A model generated the notes under the pieces. The model saw only the letters and a list, made by a program, of their open reading frames with translations, was not told where the DNA came from and did no database searches. Both the position numbers and the translations under genes were made by a program. Shown here piece by piece: positions 1-8,276 of a stretch of 64,000 nt of DNA. This DNA comes from G965200765 sp965200765 (lineage in GTDB: Bacteria; Pseudomonadota; Gammaproteobacteria; Arenicellales; JAJDZL01), in assembly GCA_965200765.1 (NCBI GenBank), contig OZ241380.1, positions 1,054,001-1,118,000 on the forward strand, in the 5' to 3' direction. Every line of letters starts with the position of its first letter. Position 1 is the first letter of the stretch.

Positions 1-1
1 G

Positions 2-103
2 AAATTTTCTTGGAACAGTCCACGCTTGCCGGTAAAGAAGGATTGGTATGATACAGACTGGCCTTGGGTCACATCGACAAGAGAACCATTGCCAACACGA
101 TGA
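2..103 (+). CDS. 3' end of an unidentified upstream gene (partial)
   Basis: An open frame enters from the left edge and stops with TGA at 101-103, giving 33 residues rich in Trp, Pro and Asp. It could be the C-terminus of the gene before the mttB-like gene, but it is too short to assign to a family. The 199 bases that follow hold no convincing gene and probably contain the promoter of the downstream run. Confidence 0.3.
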   Translation, partial: KFSWNSPRLPVKKDWYDTDWPWVTSTREPLPTR

Positions 104-302
104 GAGCGGTCATGCACGACTTGGTGAGCGGTTGTCATCGTTCAGGCAAGTTCCTTGAATGCGACCGTTAGGAACTGAATGTTGTACGACAAGAATGTCG
201 TAGCTTTGTACCCGTCGCGAAGTAGTATACTTGTTGGCGATTCACCCGCAACAGAGTGAGAAGGATAGATTTTGCAGGAGTTCATGGACTTGGAGGAGAC
301 AA

Positions 303-1871
303 ATGGCTGAAAGACGCCAAGGCGGCAGAGCAGCACGCCGGGCTATGCGCGCGGCACCATTGACAGAAGAGAAAAAAGCAGTTCGACCAGGATTTCAAGG
401 CGGGCGATTTGAGCCCCTGAATGAAGCAGAGGTTCAAAGAACTCATACGGCCATACTTGATGTACTGGAAAAAATCGGGTTGTCGCAAGCAATACCCTCT
501 TGTATCGAACTGGTGACCAAGGCTGGCGGAAAGTATACCGATGAAGGCAGATTGACATTTCCTCGAGCGCTAGTTGAAGATACGATTGCCGATGCTTGCA
601 GGGATTATGTGCTATGCGGTCAGGATCCCAAACACGATATGGAACTCACTGGCAGCAAAATCTACTTCGGAACGGCTGGTGCAGCTGTCCATGTTGTGGA
701 CGTTGATACGCGCGAATATCGTGAATCCACTCTGGCCGACCTGTACGACATTGCACGACTGGTTGATACGCTGGAACACATTCATTTCTTTCAGCGACCA
801 ATTGTCACTCGAGATATGGAAATTCCGGCAGAACTGGACCTGAATACCTGCTACGCAAGTGTCGCCGGGACAACAAAGCATGTTGGAACCAGTTGGGTGC
901 TTCCGGAGCATTTCGAAGAATCGTTGAAAATGTTGCATATCATTGCCGGTAGCGAGGAAAACTGGCGTAAACGTCCCTTTGTCAGTTGTTCCTGTTGCTT
1001 CGTCGTACCGCCGCTTCGTTTTGCAGAAGACGCTTGTGAGGTGCTGGAAGCATCAGTGCGAGGCGATATGCCAGTTCTGTTGCTGGCCGCCGGTCAAGCG
1101 GGTGCTACGAGTCCGGCTTCACTTGCCGGGTCAGTGGTTCAGGAAGTTGCAGAAACCTTGGCCGGCTTGGTATATGTAAACTTGATCAAAAAGAAGCATC
1201 CGGCAATTCTTGGAATTTGGCCATTTGTTTCTGATTTACGCACCGGTGCCATGAGTGGAGGTAGCGGGGAACAGGCAATACTGATGGCGGCTTGTGGACA
1301 GATGGGACGGTTCTATGATTTGCCAACCAGTATTGCGGCGGGTATGGCTGATTCAAAATTGCCCGATGCACAATCTGGATTTGAAAAAGGCTATACCAAT
1401 GCCTTGGCAGGCCATTGCGGTGCCAACATGGTGTATGAATCTGCCGGCATGCAAGCCAGCTTGCTTGGAGTCAGTATTGAAGGCTTTGTGATTGATAATG
1501 ACATGCTAGGGGCGATCAACAGAACCGTTCGTGGCATTGAAGTGAATGACGAGACTGTGTCGGTCGAAGTGATGCGGGATGTTTGCATTGACGGACCCAC
1601 ACATTATCTGGGTCATGACCAAACGATGGACCTCATGCAAAAGGACTATGTTTATCCGGAAGTTGGCGACCGGGCCAGTCCCAAAGAATGGGCCGAAAAA
1701 GGTTCCACGAATGTCATTGAAAAGTCCAAATTGGTAATGGAAAAAATTCTTTCCAGTCACTATCCGAGACATATTGATGATGCGACGGATGCAAGGTTGC
1801 GATCGCAGTTTTCCATTCGACTACCCAAAGAGTACATGTCACCACGGCAAAGTGACAGAGTTGCGGAATAA
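303..1871 (+). CDS. MttB-superfamily methylamine/betaine:corrinoid methyltransferase, non-pyrrolysine type
   Basis: 522 residues. The ATG at 303 follows GGAGG at 292-296. The frame is open 24 codons further upstream, but the Arg/Gly/Ala-rich N-terminus beginning MAERRQGG is typical of this family in Proteobacteria, so 303 is preferred. The family transfers a methyl group from a quaternary or tertiary amine to Co(I) of a corrinoid protein. Trimethylamine MttB proper carries pyrrolysine from an in-frame TAG. Here the only stop is the terminal TAA, so this belongs with the non-Pyl members, of which the characterised example is glycine betaine methyltransferase MtgB. Its corrinoid partner, reactivator and folate methyltransferase are not adjacent but lie at 55486-60416. 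A beta-keto-acid cleavage enzyme follows 68 bp downstream. The family call is firm; the substrate is inferred. Confidence 0.88.
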   Translation: MAERRQGGRAARRAMRAAPLTEEKKAVRPGFQGGRFEPLNEAEVQRTHTAILDVLEKIGLSQAIPSCIELVTKAGGKYTDEGRLTFPRALVEDTIADACRDYVLCGQDPKHDMELTGSKIYFGTAGAAVHVVDVDTREYRESTLADLYDIARLVDTLEHIHFFQRPIVTRDMEIPAELDLNTCYASVAGTTKHVGTSWVLPEHFEESLKMLHIIAGSEENWRKRPFVSCSCCFVVPPLRFAEDACEVLEASVRGDMPVLLLAAGQAGATSPASLAGSVVQEVAETLAGLVYVNLIKKKHPAILGIWPFVSDLRTGAMSGGSGEQAILMAACGQMGRFYDLPTSIAAGMADSKLPDAQSGFEKGYTNALAGHCGANMVYESAGMQASLLGVSIEGFVIDNDMLGAINRTVRGIEVNDETVSVEVMRDVCIDGPTHYLGHDQTMDLMQKDYVYPEVGDRASPKEWAEKGSTNVIEKSKLVMEKILSSHYPRHIDDATDARLRSQFSIRLPKEYMSPRQSDRVAE

Positions 1872-1939
1872 GAAAAATCTGCATTGTCCGCAGAAATTGC
1901 CACATTCATTTAAAAATTCATCAAAATCAAGGTAAATCT

Positions 1940-2827
1940 ATGAACCAGGATGTAATCATTACTTGTGCAGTTACGGGTGCTGGGCCGACACAAGACAAAC
2001 ACCCCGACTTGCCAATCACACCCCGGCAAATTGCAGATGCTTGCATTGAATCAGCCAATGCTGGTGCTGCAATTACCCATATTCATGTTCGGGATCCACA
2101 AACTGGCGAAGGTTGTCGGGAACATCGCTATTTTGAAGAGGTTGTTGATCATGTACGGGCTTCCGGAGTGGATGTTGTTGTCAATCTGACGACTGGCATG
2201 GGCGGCGACTATGTCGTTGGCGATGAAGTGCCGACCGATCCAGGACCTGGCACTGATTTTGTAATGCCAGAAGAAAGGGTATCGCACATTGACAATATTT
2301 TGCCGGAGATTTGCTCGCTGGACTGCGGCACCATGAATTTCGGCAACAGAAATCTGTTGATGGTGAATACACCCGATCATTTGCGGAGAGCGGCGAAGCA
2401 TATTCAACAAACCGGAGTCAAGCCGGAGCTGGAAGTCTTTGATACTGGCCATGTATGGATGGCAAATCGACTTGTTGAAGAAGGTCTGGTGGACGAACCG
2501 CCGCTTTATCAGATTTGTCTTGGAATTCCTTATGGTGCACCAGCGACAACATCCGCAATGAAGTCAATGGTTGAAATGCTTCCGGAGGGTGCGAACTGGA
2601 CTGCATTTGGAATCAGTCGGTATCAAATGCCCATGGTTGCCCAGGCAGTTCTGCTTGGTGGCAATGTCCGCGTCGGACTGGAGGACAATCTGTATCTGGA
2701 ACGCGGAAAATTGGCCAGCAACGGACAACTTGTGGAAAAAGCTGTACGAATCATTGAAGAAATGGGTGCGCAAGTAGCTGGACCTGAAGAAGCCAGGCGA
2801 AAGTTCAAACTTACCAAGCAGAAGTAG
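1940..2827 (+). CDS. beta-keto acid cleavage enzyme (BKACE, DUF849 family)
   Basis: 295 residues, full length. Members condense a beta-keto acid with acetyl-CoA and release acetoacetate plus a new CoA ester; the type enzyme is Kce of lysine fermentation. The Zn-binding HIHVRD motif is at about residues 47-52 and the conserved C-terminal stretch containing NVRVGLEDN is intact. From memory, the N-terminus (VIITCAVTGAG) and the phrase EICSLDCGT resemble the dehydrocarnitine-cleaving branch (CdhC of carnitine degradation), which yields betainyl-CoA. That would suit the upstream MttB/MtgB-like gene, since glycine betaine is the next product. No carnitine dehydrogenase is in the window. The alternative is cleavage of a beta-keto acid from the aromatic pathway downstream. 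Family certain, substrate inferred. Confidence 0.88.
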   Translation: MNQDVIITCAVTGAGPTQDKHPDLPITPRQIADACIESANAGAAITHIHVRDPQTGEGCREHRYFEEVVDHVRASGVDVVVNLTTGMGGDYVVGDEVPTDPGPGTDFVMPEERVSHIDNILPEICSLDCGTMNFGNRNLLMVNTPDHLRRAAKHIQQTGVKPELEVFDTGHVWMANRLVEEGLVDEPPLYQICLGIPYGAPATTSAMKSMVEMLPEGANWTAFGISRYQMPMVAQAVLLGGNVRVGLEDNLYLERGKLASNGQLVEKAVRIIEEMGAQVAGPEEARRKFKLTKQK

Positions 2828-2842
2828 TCGACCGGTTCTTCA

Positions 2843-3859
2843 ATGTATTTCACGGTGCATATTCGCCCCGTCAATCGCTCAATTGAAATAGAAGCTGGTT
2901 CTACAATACTGGAATCCGCACTGTCCAACGGCATTGACTATCCACATGGTTGTCGTAGCGGAAATTGCGGTGCGTGCAAGTCGAGACTGCACAGCGGCGA
3001 CGTCGAGCACTCACCATATTCTCCATTCGCATTGTCCGACTACGAATATGACGATGGACTGATTTTAGCTTGCCGTACCGTGCCGTGGTCGGACTGCGAA
3101 GTATCGTGGTGTGAACCGGATGAGCATTTGATTCATCCAATACGGTCGTTGGAGTGCGAAGTTGCTTCGATTACCCGATTGACGGATGACATCGTCAGTC
3201 TGAAATTGAGAATTTTGGGCGGCGGTCCTTTCGCATTCAATCCCGGACAGTTTACCAGTCTCACTTTTCTGGGTATGCCGCGCCGGGAGTATTCAATTGC
3301 CAGTTTTGAAAACGGGGATGCGCTGGAGTACTACATCAGAAAGATTGATGGCGGAATAGCAAGTCCGTTTGTATTTGACGACCTTTGTGTGGGAGATTTA
3401 CTGACGGCCGAGGGTCCGTTTGGAAACATGTACTTTCGGGAAGACCATCAAGGCGATATCATTACTTTGGCAGGGGGTTCGGGATTGTCGGCCATTCAAC
3501 CGATTGTTATCAGAGCACTGACTGTTTACAGTGAACAATCGATAACCCTGTACCATGGCGTACAGAGTGAAAACGATCTCTACAAGTTTGAATTATTTGA
3601 AAATTTGGCTGAAAAATATCAAAATTTCAACTATGTGCCGGTATTGTCGAATGAGAAAGGAGATACACACAGACGCACTGGCAATTTGGATGAGGTAATT
3701 GAAAGTGATTTACAGAGTCTAGAAAATGTCAAAGCGTACTTGGCTGGCCCACCACCAATGGTGTCCAGTTGCGTAAAAATTTTGAAGCATAAGGGTATGA
3801 TGGATGAACATATCCATGCTGACCCGTTTCTGACCGAAGCTGACTTGGAAGTGTTATGA
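2843..3859 (+). CDS. NAD(P)H:ferredoxin-type oxygenase reductase (2Fe-2S / FAD / NAD)
   Basis: 338 residues with three domains in order. An N-terminal plant-type [2Fe-2S] ferredoxin has Cys37, Cys42, Cys45 and Cys77. An FAD-binding barrel carries RREYS near residue 150. A C-terminal NAD(P)-binding fold carries the loop AGGSGLS. The architecture matches reductases of phenol hydroxylase, toluene monooxygenase and PaaE-like systems, which pass electrons from NAD(P)H to a diiron oxygenase. The likely partner is the PaaA-like protein two genes downstream. The stop overlaps the start of the SDR gene by 4 bp, so the two are co-translated. Confidence 0.9.
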   Translation: MYFTVHIRPVNRSIEIEAGSTILESALSNGIDYPHGCRSGNCGACKSRLHSGDVEHSPYSPFALSDYEYDDGLILACRTVPWSDCEVSWCEPDEHLIHPIRSLECEVASITRLTDDIVSLKLRILGGGPFAFNPGQFTSLTFLGMPRREYSIASFENGDALEYYIRKIDGGIASPFVFDDLCVGDLLTAEGPFGNMYFREDHQGDIITLAGGSGLSAIQPIVIRALTVYSEQSITLYHGVQSENDLYKFELFENLAEKYQNFNYVPVLSNEKGDTHRRTGNLDEVIESDLQSLENVKAYLAGPPPMVSSCVKILKHKGMMDEHIHADPFLTEADLEVL

Positions 3860-4800
3860 GCAAATCAAGACTGGCAAACCGAACCGCGTTGGTTACTGGC
3901 GGCGCGCGGGGAATAGGACTGGCCATTGCGCGTGACTTTATTGAAAAAGGTGCCAAAGTTGTGATCGCTGACAATGGAGCGGGTATTGATGGCCGTGAGC
4001 CCGATCGCTCCATTTGTCAATCGGCAAGTGAGTCAATGGGGGACAATGCATTGGCATACCCGGATGATATAGCCACCCCTGAGTCTGCCCGGGAGATAGT
4101 TCAGCTTGCACTTGATCATTGGGGACGTCTGGATATTGTTGTGAATTGTGCCGCAATTTTGCGGGACCATTTCATATTCAAGGCGCATCCGCAAAACTTC
4201 GACGAAGTTTTACGGGTCAATCTTGCCGGTGCCTACTATATACTCGCCGCGGCAACACCGGTATTTCGGGAGCAGGCGAAAGCGGGCGGCGAAGATTCTC
4301 CGTACACTTGGGGACGTATTGTCAACATTGTTTCCACTGCCGGATTTTATGGAAACTACGGCCAATCGGCCTACGCCAGTGCAAAAGCCGGTTTGATGGG
4401 GCTCACACGCGTTGCGGCATTCGACTTGGCACGGTCCAACGTCACAGTGAATGCGGTGGCACCATTTGCCAGATCCCGCGTTACTGAAATCATTGTTCCT
4501 GCTAACGATGAACAAGCCAAATACAAAGAACGCGCATTGAAAATCGACCCCGCTTATGTAGCCACTGTTGTTTCATGGCTTTGTTCGGATTTGGCAGGAC
4601 ACGTAACCGGCCAGTTGTTTGGCGTAAGAGGTCGGGAATTCTTTCTGTTCTCGCAACCGCGACCGGTGAAAAGCAGAAGATTCGAACCGGAGGAATGGGG
4701 AATTGAATCATTGTCAAGTTTTGCCGAACAGGAGTTGCAGGATTGCTATACTGAACTTGTAACCGATCTCGAAGCGTTTAACAAAGAACCGGCAGTTTGA
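3856..4800 (+). CDS. short-chain dehydrogenase/reductase, MFE-2 (3-hydroxyacyl-CoA dehydrogenase)-like
   Basis: 314 residues. The Rossmann motif TGGARGIG is at about residues 15-22, the NAG equivalent reads NCA near 96, and the catalytic Ser plus YASAK (Tyr-x-x-x-Lys) is near residues 173-177. The roughly 60-residue C-terminal extension after the core, with the phrase GVRGREFF, is typical of SDRs resembling the dehydrogenase unit of multifunctional enzyme type 2, which act on CoA thioesters. It sits between the reductase and the diiron oxygenase with a 4-bp overlap, so it probably acts on an oxygenated CoA intermediate, for example a dihydrodiol-like or keto form. That role is inference. Confidence 0.82.
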   Translation: MSKSRLANRTALVTGGARGIGLAIARDFIEKGAKVVIADNGAGIDGREPDRSICQSASESMGDNALAYPDDIATPESAREIVQLALDHWGRLDIVVNCAAILRDHFIFKAHPQNFDEVLRVNLAGAYYILAAATPVFREQAKAGGEDSPYTWGRIVNIVSTAGFYGNYGQSAYASAKAGLMGLTRVAAFDLARSNVTVNAVAPFARSRVTEIIVPANDEQAKYKERALKIDPAYVATVVSWLCSDLAGHVTGQLFGVRGREFFLFSQPRPVKSRRFEPEEWGIESLSSFAEQELQDCYTELVTDLEAFNKEPAV

Positions 4801-4819
4801 TTTGAGGGGTAGCAAGAAT

Positions 4820-5521
4820 ATGAAAATTGAACCCGGCGCCGAGGTAAGCACCTGCGAAGAACTGCGGAATGCTCCGGAAGAGTATCGCGTTGCTATTGAA
4901 AAAATTGTAATCAGTCATGCTGTCAACGAACTGTACGGAGCAAGAGTGTTTGACGAACCGGCCGTCGCACTGGCACCAACACCGTACGCAAAGTGGCTTA
5001 CCTGCAGAATTGCAATGGAAGAATACGGGCATCATGTTCGATTCAGTGAACTTGGTGAACAATTGCAAATTTCTCGCGAGAGAATGACACCTGAGCACAA
5101 GCAACCATTGTCAATTTTCCAGTTTGACCTGAATACCTGGACAGAGTTTTGCGTGATAAAAATTCTGGCTGACATGGCGGAGGTTGTTCAGGTCGAAGAT
5201 TTGATTCGATGTTCATTCATTCCACTGAGAAAGTTGGCGCGCATGACCATGCCGGAAGAAAGATTTCATGTTCAGTTCGGCCTGGATTTCACTACCGAGC
5301 TACTGCAAACTGAACGAGGCGCACAAGAGGTGCAGGAAGTGGTCAACCGATACTATCCGATGATGCCGAAATTTTTTGGTCGACCGCAATCGGAAAACAA
5401 TCGCATCTACCGAAAATGGGGTATCAAGCAACGCACCAATGAAGCAATGGCGGAAGACTATTCATGCAGGATTCGCGAGATCATAGTAGATAAATTCAAC
5501 TTGGCATTGCCGGCGGCATAG
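4820..5521 (+). CDS. PaaA/PaaC-like diiron oxygenase
   Basis: 233 residues. The ATG at 4820 is preceded by GAGGGG at 4804-4809; an in-frame TTG at 4802 is less likely. The six carboxylate/His ligands of a ferritin-like diiron centre can be placed at Glu37, Glu68-x-x-His71, Glu121 and Glu147-x-x-His150. Size and pattern fit the PaaA/PaaC superfamily (ring-1,2-phenylacetyl-CoA epoxidase). There is only one subunit gene here and no paaB, paaC or paaD. It is too short for BoxB, which is about 470 residues. With the reductase two genes upstream and an aryl-CoA ligase and thioesterase downstream, it is the probable hydroxylase or epoxidase of an aromatic CoA ester. Confidence 0.82.
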   Translation: MKIEPGAEVSTCEELRNAPEEYRVAIEKIVISHAVNELYGARVFDEPAVALAPTPYAKWLTCRIAMEEYGHHVRFSELGEQLQISRERMTPEHKQPLSIFQFDLNTWTEFCVIKILADMAEVVQVEDLIRCSFIPLRKLARMTMPEERFHVQFGLDFTTELLQTERGAQEVQEVVNRYYPMMPKFFGRPQSENNRIYRKWGIKQRTNEAMAEDYSCRIREIIVDKFNLALPAA

Positions 5522-5534
5522 GGCTTGTTGACAA

Positions 5535-6587
5535 ATGGCACAAAACGTACCGGATACGCCTGAACTACAGGAATTTTATACACGATTGCCAGAGAAGGGG
5601 TTGGCGCCGCTTTGGACCCGCCTGGAATCTCTGGTGACACCGCGACCGTCTGGTCAATGCCGACCGGCACTGTGGAAGTACGAGAATATGCGCCCGCTGA
5701 TAATGGAATCGGGGGAACTGATTACTGCGATGCAGGCTGAGCGGCGGGTGTTGGTTTTGGAAAATCCGGGGATGCCGAATGAATCTCGAATTACAAATAC
5801 CTTGTATGCCGGTTTTCAACTGATAATGCCGAGAGAAATTGCCCCGGCACATCGGCACACACAATCGGCTTTGCGTTTTATCGTCGAAGGTGAGGGGGCC
5901 TATACGGCTGTAGATGGAGAAAAAACAATTATGTGCGAGGGAGATTTTGTAATTACTCCATCGTGGACCTGGCATGACCATGGCAATGAAAGCGACAATC
6001 CCATGGTTTGGCTGGATGGGCTGGATATTCCCTTAATTCAAATGCTTGATGTTTCGTTTGCCGAAAAGTATTCGGACAAGGTATTTCCGCAATCCCGGCC
6101 AAGCGGTGATGCCTTGGCTCGCTATGGTTCTGGAATGTTGCCAGTGGACTACTGCGATGTTTCATCTACATCGCCTGTTTTCAATTATCCTTATGATCGA
6201 ACGCGGGAGGCTTTGGAAAAGATGCACAATGCAGGACAATTGGATGATTGCCACGGAATAAAAATGCGTTATGTGAATCCGGTCAGTGGAGACTATGCCA
6301 TGCCAACAATGGCAACTCATATGCAATTGTTGCCCAAGGCATTTGAGACGATGCCGTACTGTTCAACAGATGCGACTGTCTTTTCTGTTGTTGAAGGCTC
6401 CGGGCAATCAACTGTAGGGGCAACGACACTTCATTGGAGCAAGCGAGATACATTTATAGTTCCGGGCTGGAACAATGTTCAGCATCATGCAGATTCGGAA
6501 GCGGTGCTATTCAGTTTTTCAGACCGTCCGGTGCAGGAAAAATTGGGATTATGGCGAGAAGTCCGGGGTGGTATTGATATTAGTTGA
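5535..6587 (+). CDS. gentisate 1,2-dioxygenase (bicupin)
   Basis: 350 residues. Two cupin domains are present. The N-terminal one carries the metal-binding stretch APAHRHTQSALRFIVEGEG (about residues 100-118), characteristic of gentisate, 1-hydroxy-2-naphthoate and salicylate dioxygenases. These Fe(II) enzymes cleave the ring of gentisate between C1 and C2 to give maleylpyruvate. The gene begins 13 bp after the diiron oxygenase. The isomerase that would take its product lies at 10340. Fumarylpyruvate hydrolase, the next enzyme, is not seen in this window. Confidence 0.9.
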   Translation: MAQNVPDTPELQEFYTRLPEKGLAPLWTRLESLVTPRPSGQCRPALWKYENMRPLIMESGELITAMQAERRVLVLENPGMPNESRITNTLYAGFQLIMPREIAPAHRHTQSALRFIVEGEGAYTAVDGEKTIMCEGDFVITPSWTWHDHGNESDNPMVWLDGLDIPLIQMLDVSFAEKYSDKVFPQSRPSGDALARYGSGMLPVDYCDVSSTSPVFNYPYDRTREALEKMHNAGQLDDCHGIKMRYVNPVSGDYAMPTMATHMQLLPKAFETMPYCSTDATVFSVVEGSGQSTVGATTLHWSKRDTFIVPGWNNVQHHADSEAVLFSFSDRPVQEKLGLWREVRGGIDIS

Positions 6588-6639
6588 AACAATGCGCCGT
6601 ATCGATTTGTCCTGAAAGCCGAATGACCGTCCAGATTCA

Positions 6640-7164
6640 ATGAATCGAGTTGAACGGGCACTCAATAGAATCGCTGCAGTACCTTGGTTCTGCAATATTG
6701 GTCAGGGAACACAAACTCGCGACAACAAACCGGTTGCCGACCATCTGGAACTGTTTTGCGACAAGCGGAATCCCGTTCTCTATGTGAAAACTCTTGAACA
6801 TGCAGAGCAAGCCCTGCGAATTGATTTTGACCCTGATTGGATGGAGTATGAAGACCAGTACCGAAAAGCTTTGGTAGCCGAGGCCAATCAAAGTTCAGTT
6901 GATTCCATTCATCAGCAAGCACTGAATCGAATTCTGATTGAATTTTCAGATGACATTATGAAGCGGGCGAGACTTCTGCTTCCGTACAACGACGAATACT
7001 GGCCCCGCGTCGCGACGGGTTGTGCTGTGGAAGCATGCTACTTTTTTGTGGTTGAATCTGATTTGATGTGCAAAAATTCCATGCACTTTACGGCCAAGTT
7101 TGAAATTTTTGAACAAGGGCACTGGCCGTTGTGTCTGAGCAAGGGAAGATTTACTATTTTTTAG
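6640..7164 (+). CDS. hypothetical protein in the aromatic-CoA gene run
   Basis: 174 residues of unrecognised family. It is soluble, rich in Asp, Glu, Tyr and Trp, and has no signal peptide or membrane segment. Two Cys near the middle and two near the end form no metal motif I can name. It lies 52 bp after gentisate dioxygenase and 132 bp before the DyP gene on the same strand, with codon use like its neighbours, so it is probably a real member of the operon. A non-catalytic accessory role is possible but unsupported. Confidence 0.6.
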   Translation: MNRVERALNRIAAVPWFCNIGQGTQTRDNKPVADHLELFCDKRNPVLYVKTLEHAEQALRIDFDPDWMEYEDQYRKALVAEANQSSVDSIHQQALNRILIEFSDDIMKRARLLLPYNDEYWPRVATGCAVEACYFFVVESDLMCKNSMHFTAKFEIFEQGHWPLCLSKGRFTIF

Positions 7165-7296
7165 CCTGAAATTTCTTACGCAATGATTTGCCATGCTTGC
7201 CTTTTCTTTGCCATTTGGTATTGAAAATCAACGCAATCACACCCATATTTACATTCAGAAAATTGTTTTGTTTCTCAACAACTACAGAGGATTGAA

Positions 7297-8190
7297 TTGA
7301 ACAACGCACAACCTGGAATTTTCGTACCGATTGCACCATATCACGTGCATCTTGAGTATTCGTTTACGCAATTGCCGGACAAAAAGAGAGTTGGAGAATT
7401 GATTCGCAAGATTCGATCCAGCGTTCAACAGTCCGATGTTCAAGTGCTATTTGGTTTCAGCGAAAGAGCCTGGTCAAACGTCAGTGCTGATAACCTGCCA
7501 GAGGGACTTCGATCCTTTCAGGCGATAGAAAGCACGCATGGTATAGCGCCATCGACGCAGGCCGATATTTGGGTTTGGATTCAAGGCGAGTCTCACGACG
7601 CAAACTTTGATGCAGAAATGATGGTGAACAGTGAGTTCGAAGTCTTGGGTGCGTCGTGCAAGCTTGAAGTTGCCGGCTTTGCACGTCATGAAAACCGCGA
7701 TTTCACCGGTTTCATTGATGGAACAGAGAATCCTGAAAATCAGGACGCAGAAAATGCAGTACTCATTCCCAATCAGTGCGGAGGAACATTTGCATTCACC
7801 CAGCAGTGGCAGCATGATCTGAAAAAATTCCATAGCCTGTCTCAAGTCGAACAGGAAAGCATTATCGGCAGAACCAAGCCTGACAGTATTGAACTGGAGG
7901 AACATGTAATGCCGGAGGATTCTCATGTCAGCAGAACTGATGCCGAAGTCGAGGGTGTCAAGATGAAAATTCTGCGGCGTAGCGTTCCTTACGGTACATT
8001 GAATGCGAGGGGATTGCACTTTGTCGCCTTCGCCTGCAGTTTGGATCGCATTCAAGTTCAGCTGGAACGAATGTTTGGAACAAGCGGTGACGGCTTGTAT
8101 GATCGACTCGTAGAATTTTCCAGGCCACTGTCGGGCAGTTTCTGGTTTGTACCTTCGAAGCAAAAGATAGTAGAATTGAGCGATATGTAA
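7297..8190 (+). CDS. DyP-type haem peroxidase
   Basis: 297 residues. The TTG start at 7297 is preceded by AGAGG at 7286-7290, and no better ATG lies near. The DyP hallmark GFIDG is at residues 138-142, giving the distal Asp141; the proximal haem His is about His210 (DSHVSRTD). Members use H2O2 to oxidise dyes, phenols and lignin-like aromatics, or serve as encapsulin cargo. The C-terminus shows no obvious encapsulin targeting peptide and no encapsulin gene is near. Its place among aromatic-degradation genes suggests phenolic oxidation or protection from peroxide leaked by the oxygenase. Confidence 0.9.
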   Translation: MNNAQPGIFVPIAPYHVHLEYSFTQLPDKKRVGELIRKIRSSVQQSDVQVLFGFSERAWSNVSADNLPEGLRSFQAIESTHGIAPSTQADIWVWIQGESHDANFDAEMMVNSEFEVLGASCKLEVAGFARHENRDFTGFIDGTENPENQDAENAVLIPNQCGGTFAFTQQWQHDLKKFHSLSQVEQESIIGRTKPDSIELEEHVMPEDSHVSRTDAEVEGVKMKILRRSVPYGTLNARGLHFVAFACSLDRIQVQLERMFGTSGDGLYDRLVEFSRPLSGSFWFVPSKQKIVELSDM

Positions 8191-8257
8191 ATCAAAAGCA
8201 ATTCAAGCGAATCCAATCGCGTGTTTTTGACCGGTTTTCAGTTGAATTTACAAGAAA

Positions 8258-8271
8258 AACGCCGAGGCGTT
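8258..8271 (+). promoter_or_regulatory. short inverted repeat over the ribosome binding site of the CoA ligase gene
   Basis: AACGCC and GGCGTT flank GA at 8258-8271. The GAGG inside is the only purine-rich ribosome-binding candidate for the ATG at 8277. Pairing in the mRNA could limit ligase translation, but a 2-nt loop is strained, so this may be chance. Confidence 0.2.
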
Positions 8272-8276
8272 GCCAA

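Noticed and set aside
303..1871. Pyrrolysine-type trimethylamine methyltransferase
   Set aside because: No in-frame TAG interrupts the frame and no pyl genes are in the window.
4820..5521. BoxB benzoyl-CoA epoxidase or a full Paa complex
   Set aside because: At 233 residues it is half the size of BoxB, and boxC, paaB, paaC and paaD are absent.
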